NCBI GenBank assembly: GCA_001874155.1
Contig: MPDB01000004.1
Location: 1 to 64,000, forward strand
Origin: Vibrio sp. MedPE-SWchi
GTDB lineage: Bacteria; Pseudomonadota; Gammaproteobacteria; Enterobacterales; Vibrionaceae
Reading direction: 5' to 3'
DNA length: 64,000 nt
Shown here: positions 58,251-64,000 of the stretch, in pieces
How positions within the stretch are numbered: the stretch's first letter is position 1
Layout: each line of letters starts with the position of its first letter
Notes under the pieces: model-generated
Database searches by the model: none
What the model was told of the DNA's origin: nothing
Seen by the model: only the letters and a program-made list of their open reading frames with translations
Program-made: the position numbers and the translations under genes

Positions 58251-59000
58251 ATGGATCGCACTCTTTATTTGGCGATGAGCGGCGCAAAGCAAAATATGCA
58301 AGCGCTTCAGCTACGAGCAAACAACTTGGCTAACGTAAGCACAACAGGCTTTCGTGCTGATTTAGCACAAGCACGTTCAATGCAAGCGTACGGCGAAGGG
58401 CTTCCTACTCGTGTTTTCAGTATGACAGAGCGACCAGGGCAAAACTTTGCCCAAGGCAGTGTGATTACGACTGGTCGCGATCTCGACGTGACTATCCAAG
58501 GTGATGGCTGGATTTCGGTACTAGACAAAACAGGCCAAGAGGGCCTAACTCGCAATGGTAACCTGAAAGTCGACCAAAATGGCTTACTAACGAATTCATC
58601 GGGTCACCTTGTCTTAGGCGAGTTTGGCGCACCAATCACGCTTCCTATTCCAATCAGCAAAGTTGAGATTGGTAATGACGGCACGATCTCTGTCGTCCCC
58701 CAGGGTGCGCCTGCGGATGCCATGGAAATTGTTGACCGTATCAAACTCACTCAAACCAATAACCGTTCATTGTTCAAAGATATTAATGGTCTTTTTCGTT
58801 CGAAAGAGCCTAATGCGGCATACGAAGCAGATGCCAATGTAAAGCTGCTCACAGGGGCTGTTGAAGGCAGTAATGTCAACGCTGTCGGTGAAATGACCAG
58901 CCTGATTGACTTGCAACGTCAATTTGAAATGCAAGTGAAGATGATGAGCACGGCGGAAGAAATGGATAAATCGTCCGACTCTCTGCTTCGTATGAGCTAA
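58251..59000 (+). CDS. flgF: Flagellar rod protein FlgF (proximal)
   Basis: Third proximal-rod subunit. I start at MDRTLYLAMSG (249 residues) with 'ggag' 5 nt upstream; a TTG 12 nt earlier is the alternative. The N-terminal LRANNLANVSTTGFRAD and C-terminal EMTSLIDLQRQFEMQVKMMSTAEEMD helices are the axial coiled-coil. It is the first gene after the sigma-54 promoter. Confidence 0.96.
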   Translation: MDRTLYLAMSGAKQNMQALQLRANNLANVSTTGFRADLAQARSMQAYGEGLPTRVFSMTERPGQNFAQGSVITTGRDLDVTIQGDGWISVLDKTGQEGLTRNGNLKVDQNGLLTNSSGHLVLGEFGAPITLPIPISKVEIGNDGTISVVPQGAPADAMEIVDRIKLTQTNNRSLFKDINGLFRSKEPNAAYEADANVKLLTGAVEGSNVNAVGEMTSLIDLQRQFEMQVKMMSTAEEMDKSSDSLLRMS

Positions 59001-59022
59001 TAAGGAATTTAAGGAGACTGTT

Positions 59023-59811
59023 ATGCATCCGGCATTATGGGTAAGTAAAACGGGATTAGACGCCCAACAAACCAATATCTCAACCATATCGAATAACCTA
59101 GCGAACGCATCAACGGTAGGTTACAAAAAGAGTCGAGCTGTTTTTGAAGATCTGTTTTATCAGAACATCAATCAGCCTGGTGGACAATCTTCTCAAAATA
59201 CAGAATTACCAAGTGGCTTAATGCTCGGTGCGGGCTCAAAGGTTGTGGCAACCCAAAAAGTACACACCCAAGGTAATACACAAACCACGACCAATAGCTT
59301 GGACATGATGGTGGAAGGGGACGGTTTTTTCCAAATCCTCATGCCTGATGGCAATATCGGCTATACCCGTAATGGTCAATTCACCGTAAATGATGAAGGC
59401 GCGATCGTGACCTCAGGTGCGGGTTACACCTTAGAGCCTGAAATCATTATCCCACCAGACTCCATCAGTATTACTGTTGGCACAGATGGTGAAGTATCGG
59501 TCAATGTTCGTGGTCAGCAAGACAACCAAGTTCTTGGGCAAATCACAACGGTAGACTTCATCAACCCAGGTGGCTTAGAGCCAATCGGACAAAACTTGTA
59601 TCTGCCGACTGGCGCAAGTGGTGACCCACAAGAAGGGGTGCCTGGATTAGATGGCTTTGGTGCCGTACGTCAGTCCATGCTCGAAACGTCTAACGTTAAC
59701 GTGACGGAAGAGCTTGTGAACATGATTGAAGCGCAACGTGTGTATGAGATGAACTCTAAGGTGATCTCTGCGGTAGACAAAATGATGAGTTTTGTTAACC
59801 AACAATTGTAG
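59023..59811 (+). CDS. flgG: Flagellar distal rod protein FlgG
   Basis: Main distal rod subunit and the part that passes the P and L rings. The 262-residue protein has ISNNLANASTVGYKKS near its N-terminus and the C-terminal TEELVNMIEAQRVYEMNSKVISAVDKMM helix. 'aggag' lies before the ATG. It lies 22 nt after flgF and before the ring genes flgH and flgI. Confidence 0.97.
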   Translation: MHPALWVSKTGLDAQQTNISTISNNLANASTVGYKKSRAVFEDLFYQNINQPGGQSSQNTELPSGLMLGAGSKVVATQKVHTQGNTQTTTNSLDMMVEGDGFFQILMPDGNIGYTRNGQFTVNDEGAIVTSGAGYTLEPEIIIPPDSISITVGTDGEVSVNVRGQQDNQVLGQITTVDFINPGGLEPIGQNLYLPTGASGDPQEGVPGLDGFGAVRQSMLETSNVNVTEELVNMIEAQRVYEMNSKVISAVDKMMSFVNQQL

Positions 59812-59840
59812 TCCCTTAAAGTGAGAGTGAGGTTATTGCC

Positions 59841-60620
59841 ATGATTCGTATATTGACCGTTATTACCGTTTTGTTCATGAGTGGCTGCGCCATGATGGAT
59901 CCACCCGTAGAAACGCCTGATGTCGTTCAAGGTACGACGACTGTTGATGCTGTCGAAGGGGACAAAACTGCCGATGAGAGTTCTGGTATTATCGATACAT
60001 TGCGCGGCAGAAACGATCCGGTTGCCGGCGACCCTGCTTGGGCCCCAATCCATCCAAAGCATGTGCCAGAGCACTATGCGGCCGAAACCGGTTCTTTGTT
60101 TAACTTGAATAAAATAAGCAGTCTATATGATGACTCTAAGCCCCGAGGTATTGGTGACATCATTACTGTCACGCTCGATGAAAATACCAAAGCGGCAAAA
60201 AGCTCAGATGCTGACTTAGCGAAAAACAATGACGCCAGCATGGAACCACTTGAAGTAGGTGGGCAAGCGTTAACGATAGGGGATTACGATTTCTCGTACA
60301 ACCTAAGCAATGACAACAAATTCAGTGGCAGCGCAGAGGCGAATCAAAGCAACAGCCTGTCTGGTTCGATAACGGTTGAAGTTATCGAAGTACTAGCAAA
60401 TGGTAACCTCATCATTCGCGGTGAAAAATGGCTAACACTGAATACCGGTGATGAGTATATCCGCTTGAGCGGCACTATTCGTCCAGATGATATCGATTTT
60501 GACAATACGATTGCTTCAAATCGAATCTCGAATGCTCGTATCCAGTATTCTGGCACTGGAACCAACCAAGATATGCAAGAACCTGGATTCTTGGCACGAT
60601 TCTTTAATGTATCTTTGTAA
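59841..60620 (+). CDS. flgH: Flagellar L-ring lipoprotein FlgH
   Basis: Outer-membrane ring around the rod. The 259-residue precursor has the lipobox MSGC (Cys16), a proline/acidic-rich stretch and the L-ring signature [16 protein letters not shown], then [35 protein letters not shown]. The C-terminus is a beta-strand (ARIQYSG). FlgH interacts with the FlgI P-ring encoded next to it and with the FlgT/FlgO/FlgP proteins of the vibrio H-ring. Confidence 0.97.
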   Translation: MIRILTVITVLFMSGCAMMDPPVETPDVVQGTTTVDAVEGDKTADESSGIIDTLRGRNDPVAGDPAWAPIHPKHVPEHYAAETGSLFNLNKISSLYDDSKPRGIGDIITVTLDENTKAAKSSDADLAKNNDASMEPLEVGGQALTIGDYDFSYNLSNDNKFSGSAEANQSNSLSGSITVEVIEVLANGNLIIRGEKWLTLNTGDEYIRLSGTIRPDDIDFDNTIASNRISNARIQYSGTGTNQDMQEPGFLARFFNVSL

Positions 60621-60730
60621 TGAGATTTAAAAGTCGATTTTTTGGCTAAACGTTATGTAAGTAGAACCAAAGCGGATTAACGAAATACTTATTGGGCTCG
60701 TTAGCGTTTACAAAGATTAAGGGTTATCAA

Positions 60731-61822
60731 ATGAAGATGTTCTCTCTGTTACTCATCAGCATGACACTGATTGCAACCAGCGCCAATGCTGCGCGCATCA
60801 AAGATGTATCACAAATTGCGGGTGTACGTAGCAACCAATTGGTTGGCTATGGTTTGGTAACTGGGTTACCGGGAACGGGAGAATCGACCCCTTTTACGGA
60901 TCAAAGCTTTAATGCCATGCTGCAAAACTTTGGCATTCAATTGCCACCTGGTACAAAACCAAAAACAAAGAACGTTGCCGCTGTGATTGTGACGGCAGAA
61001 ATGCCCGCGTTTACAAAGCAAGGGCAAACCGTTGATGTCACGGTATCCTCTATCGGTTCGGCGAAAAGTCTTCGTGGCGGAACCTTAATGCAGACCTTCC
61101 TTAAAGGTCTCGATGGTCAAGTTTACGCCGTCGCTCAAGGCAACCTTGTGGTTAGTGGATTCAGTGCTAGCGGAGCCGATGGCTCTAAAATAGTAGGAAA
61201 CAACCCAACCGCCGGTATGATCTCAAGTGGTGCTATTGTCGAGCGTGAAATTCCGACTCCATTTAGCCGCGGTGATTACATTACGTTCAATCTGCTTGAG
61301 TCCGACTTTACCACGGCTCAACGTATGGCGGATGCGGTAAACAACTTCCTTGGACCACAAATGGCTTCAGCTGTTGATGCCACTTCGGTCAGAGTAAGAG
61401 CACCACGTGATGTTAGCCAACGCGTAGCCTTTCTCTCTGCGGTTGAAAACATTGAATTTAATCCAGCGGATGGCTCTGCAAAAATCATCGTAAATTCACG
61501 AACAGGTACGATTGTTGTCGGCAAGCACGTTCGCCTTAAGCCCGCAGCGGTCACCCACGGTGGTATGACGGTCGCAATTAAAGAGAATCTTAATGTCAGT
61601 CAGCCTAATGCGTTCGCTGGTGGCCAGACTGTTGTTGTCCCGGATACTGAGATCGAAGTCGAAGAAGAGCAGGGGAAAATGTTTAAGTTTGAACCTGGTT
61701 TAACACTCGATGATTTGGTCCGCGCAGTAAATCAAGTTGGGGCTGCTCCCTCTGATTTAATGGCTATCTTGCAAGCTCTAAAGCAGGCGGGTGCCATTGA
61801 AGGTCAGTTGATCATTATTTAG
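60731..61822 (+). CDS. flgI: Flagellar P-ring protein FlgI
   Basis: Peptidoglycan-associated ring around the rod. I start at [20 protein letters not shown] (363 residues), preceded by 'aaggg', ignoring an open frame that runs back to 60692. The signal peptide ends near residue 20. The body begins [29 protein letters not shown] and ends [22 protein letters not shown], the family signature. Assembly is assisted by FlgA. flgJ follows after 12 nt. Confidence 0.97.
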   Translation: MKMFSLLLISMTLIATSANAARIKDVSQIAGVRSNQLVGYGLVTGLPGTGESTPFTDQSFNAMLQNFGIQLPPGTKPKTKNVAAVIVTAEMPAFTKQGQTVDVTVSSIGSAKSLRGGTLMQTFLKGLDGQVYAVAQGNLVVSGFSASGADGSKIVGNNPTAGMISSGAIVEREIPTPFSRGDYITFNLLESDFTTAQRMADAVNNFLGPQMASAVDATSVRVRAPRDVSQRVAFLSAVENIEFNPADGSAKIIVNSRTGTIVVGKHVRLKPAAVTHGGMTVAIKENLNVSQPNAFAGGQTVVVPDTEIEVEEEQGKMFKFEPGLTLDDLVRAVNQVGAAPSDLMAILQALKQAGAIEGQLIII

Positions 61823-61834
61823 TAGGGATGACTC

Positions 61835-62749
61835 ATGATTAATAATGGTAACGACATAGGGTTCATTCATGACATAGCAGGTTTAGATAAGCTTCGTCAG
61901 AAAGCCGTGAGTGGGGATGAAGCTGACGATAAAGCCGCGTTGACGGCAGCAGCGAAGCAATTTGAAGCTATTTTTACCTCAATGTTGTTTAAGTCGATGA
62001 GAGAAGCGAATGCTGGCTTTGAATCTGGGCTTATGGACAGCCAAAATCAACAGTTCTATCGTCAAATGCTGGATGACCAAATGTCGAGCGAGCTAAGCTC
62101 ATCAGGCTCATTAGGATTAGCAGACATGATTGTCGCTCAGTTGAGCACGGGTTCAATTGAGAACAGCAGTGCCGCAGCAAAAGACGGTAATTTTGAAGAG
62201 ATAATGGACAGAGTTCAGCGTAATCGAGAACTTAGAGAGTCTTCCCCTACGTTAGAATTAGCATCTACAAAAGACGCTCAACCTACCTCTTTTGAATCCC
62301 CAGAAAGTTTTGTTGCCTCCATGAAGCCATATGCTGAACAAGCCGCGAAAGCACTGGGTGTTGATTCTTCACTGCTTCTTGCTCAAGCCGCACTAGAAAC
62401 GGGTTGGGGGCAAAAAGTGACCCAAAACTCCCGTGGCAGCAGTAATAATCTATTCAACATCAAAGCGGATAGAAGCTGGCAAGGGGATAAAGTTGCCACC
62501 CAAACACTTGAGTATCATGGTGGAGTGCCAGTTAAAGAGCACGCAGCCTTCCGCTCTTATGATAGCTACCAAGATAGTTTTAACGACTATGTTCGATTCT
62601 TGAATCAGAACCCACGTTACAACACGGCACTGCAACAAACCGGCAATTCTGAAGAGTTCATTCGAGGAATTCATAAAGCAGGTTACGCGACTGATCCCCT
62701 TTACGCAGAGAAAATATTAAGCGTTAAGCAGCGTATTGATAAAATGTAG
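61835..62749 (+). CDS. flgJ: Flagellar rod cap and peptidoglycan hydrolase FlgJ
   Basis: It caps the growing rod and opens the peptidoglycan. The 304-residue protein is two-domain: an N-terminal rod-cap part (about 1-110, AAKQFEAIFTSMLFKSMREAN) and a C-terminal glucosaminidase-type domain (about 150-300, QAALETGWGQKV...NLFNIKADRSW) with the catalytic Glu in ALETGWG. Many other flagellar systems have only the cap half. It closes the flgFGHIJ operon with a terminator. Confidence 0.96.
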   Translation: MINNGNDIGFIHDIAGLDKLRQKAVSGDEADDKAALTAAAKQFEAIFTSMLFKSMREANAGFESGLMDSQNQQFYRQMLDDQMSSELSSSGSLGLADMIVAQLSTGSIENSSAAAKDGNFEEIMDRVQRNRELRESSPTLELASTKDAQPTSFESPESFVASMKPYAEQAAKALGVDSSLLLAQAALETGWGQKVTQNSRGSSNNLFNIKADRSWQGDKVATQTLEYHGGVPVKEHAAFRSYDSYQDSFNDYVRFLNQNPRYNTALQQTGNSEEFIRGIHKAGYATDPLYAEKILSVKQRIDKM

Positions 62750-62787
62750 TTAAGCGTGGCTTTGACTCAATGAGTTCCAATCGAAAC

Positions 62788-62816
62788 AGAGGCTTACATC
62801 ATGTGAGCCTTTTTTA
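62788..62816 (+). terminator. Terminator after flgJ
   Basis: Nine-bp stem aggcttaca / tgtgagcct (one G-U pair) with a 3-nt loop, followed by TTTTTTA. Confidence 0.85.
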
Positions 62817-62842
62817 TTTCTAAATCCCCAGCAGTCTCACAT

Positions 62843-62860
62843 CTGGCATACATATTGCAA
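62843..62860 (+). promoter_or_regulatory. Sigma-54 promoter of flgK
   Basis: CTGGCATACATATTGCAA: GG at 62845-62846 and GC at 62857-62858, 12 apart, with TTGCAA at -12. It lies 56 bp before the flgK start. Confidence 0.85.
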
Positions 62861-62915
62861 TTCTTCTTATAGCATATCGGTATTTACCGGTTTTCTTATT
62901 CTATTTGGGGGTTGC

Positions 62916-64000
62916 ATGGCGTCGGATCTTCTGAATCTAGGAACACAAAGTGTTCTTACCGCTCAGAGACAACTAAACACCACCGGGCATAATATTTCTA
63001 ATGCCAATACAGATGGTTATAGCCGACAGTCTATTATCCAAGGAACCAACGCGCCTCGACAATATGGTGGCGAAACCTACGGCATGGGCGTCCATGTGGA
63101 AAAAGTTCGCCGCTCTTGGGATCAGTTTGCCGTTAACGAACTCAATGTTGCAACCACCAATCACTCGTTCAAAACCGACACAGAAGAAAACCTCGATATG
63201 CTATCGAGCATGCTCTCCTCTGTCGCGTCTAAGAAAATCCCCGAGAACCTCAATGAGTGGTATGACTCAGTGAAAACACTTGCGGATAGCCCGAACGATG
63301 TCGGTTCGAGAAAGGTCGTGCTTGAAAAAGCAGGCTTGATCACCAAAAACCTAAATGATTTCCATGAAACGATCCGTCTTCAATCTGATGTTTCAAACAA
63401 GAAGCTCGATCTTGGTTTAGAGCGAATCAATCAGCTGGCCCTTGAATTACGAGACACTCAGCGCTTGATGATGCGCACGCCTGGGCCGCACAACGACCTT
63501 ATGGATCAACATGAGAAGTTAGTTTCAGAGCTTTCCGAATACACCAAAGTGACGGTGACAGCGCGTAAGCATGGCGAAGGATTCAACATTCACATTGGTA
63601 ATGGTCACACGTTGGTATCAGGTACAGAAGCAAGCCAACTGAAAATGATCGATGGTTACCCCGATGTTCATCAGCATCGTCTCGCGATTGTTGAAGGGAA
63701 GGGCATTAAAGCTATTACCTCTAAAGATATTGATGGCAAGCTTGGCGCATTACTCGAAATGCGCGACAAGCACATCCCATATTTGATGGATGAGCTAGGC
63801 AGAATGTCGACCGCCTTTTCTTATGAAGTGAATAAACTTCAATCGCAAGGTTTGGATCTACGTGGCAACGTCGGTGGCCTTATCTTTACCGATGTAAACG
63901 AAGATAGGCTAACCAAAAACAGAGTCGTCACCGCTTCGGATTCAAAAGCGGACCTCGCGGTCTTTATTGAAGATACCAGTCAGTTGAAAGGCGGTGAGTA
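62916..64000 (+). CDS. flgK: Flagellar hook-associated protein FlgK (HAP1), 3'-truncated by the window edge
   Basis: First hook-filament junction protein, exported with the FlgN chaperone. The ATG at 62916 opens MASDLLNLGTQSVLTAQRQLNTTG, and the frame continues unbroken for 361 residues to the last base. The HAP1-type N-terminus has the GHNISNANTDGYSRQ motif shared by rod, hook and filament-junction proteins. Later segments (SVASKKIPENLNEWYDSVKTLADSPND, SKDIDGKLGALLEMRDKHIPYLMDELG) match FlgK of vibrios. The C-terminal D0 part is outside the window. Confidence 0.95.
   Translation, partial: MASDLLNLGTQSVLTAQRQLNTTGHNISNANTDGYSRQSIIQGTNAPRQYGGETYGMGVHVEKVRRSWDQFAVNELNVATTNHSFKTDTEENLDMLSSMLSSVASKKIPENLNEWYDSVKTLADSPNDVGSRKVVLEKAGLITKNLNDFHETIRLQSDVSNKKLDLGLERINQLALELRDTQRLMMRTPGPHNDLMDQHEKLVSELSEYTKVTVTARKHGEGFNIHIGNGHTLVSGTEASQLKMIDGYPDVHQHRLAIVEGKGIKAITSKDIDGKLGALLEMRDKHIPYLMDELGRMSTAFSYEVNKLQSQGLDLRGNVGGLIFTDVNEDRLTKNRVVTASDSKADLAVFIEDTSQLKGGE

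Overview
The window is a stretch of a Vibrio chromosome (Vibrionaceae, Gammaproteobacteria). The gene order rpsB-tsf-pyrH-frr-uppS-cdsA-ispC-rseP-bamA-skp-lpxD-fabZ-lpxA-lpxB-rnhB-dnaE-accA-tilS is the gammaproteobacterial core order. The polar-flagellum block with flgT, flgO, flgP, flgM/flgN, cheV, cheR and flgB-flgK is specific to vibrios. Nothing in the sequence fixes the species. No insertion sequence, integrase, prophage, CRISPR array or plasmid gene was seen; this is almost entirely core genome.

1-21 kb: translation factors (S2, EF-Ts, UMP kinase, ribosome recycling factor), then one long co-directional block for the cell envelope: undecaprenyl and CDP-diglyceride synthesis, isoprenoid step DXR, the RseP protease, BamA and Skp for outer-membrane protein assembly, and the lipid A enzymes LpxD/FabZ/LpxA/LpxB. 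RNase HII, the replicative polymerase DnaE, AccA and TilS follow. The rpsB copy at the left edge is broken by an internal deletion and frameshift, surprising for an essential gene.

21-38 kb: housekeeping genes on both strands: a small cytochrome c, glnB, a yafD-like EEP protein, a Yip1-type membrane protein, mltD, gloB, a yafS-like methyltransferase, rnhA/dnaQ (divergent as in E. coli), a TIGR03503-type envelope protein, fadE (with a FadR-like operator), gmhA, yafJ, purN-purM (with a PurR box) divergent from upp, rluF and smrA. A 46-residue DUF3149 membrane protein has an FNR-like promoter. tRNA-Pro(UGG) follows at 38.46 kb.

38-48 kb: a TraB/GumN protein, a KdgM-type outer-membrane channel, a copper-efflux pair (DUF411 protein and a three-HMA CopA ATPase) behind a CueR-type promoter, a general porin with a strong hairpin in its leader, a DUF2057 protein, gltX, and an orphan gene with possible AP2-like DNA-binding repeats.

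48.7-64 kb: the polar flagellum cluster: flgT (minus), flgOP (plus), flgMN and flgA (minus), cheV-cheR (plus), then flgBCDE, flgFGHIJ and the beginning of flgK. Sigma-54 type -24/-12 sites lie in front of flgO, flgB, flgF and flgK, and a sigma-28 (FliA) site in front of flgMN, matching the known Vibrio flagellar hierarchy: rod, hook, rings and outer H-ring first, then FlgM anti-sigma control of late genes.
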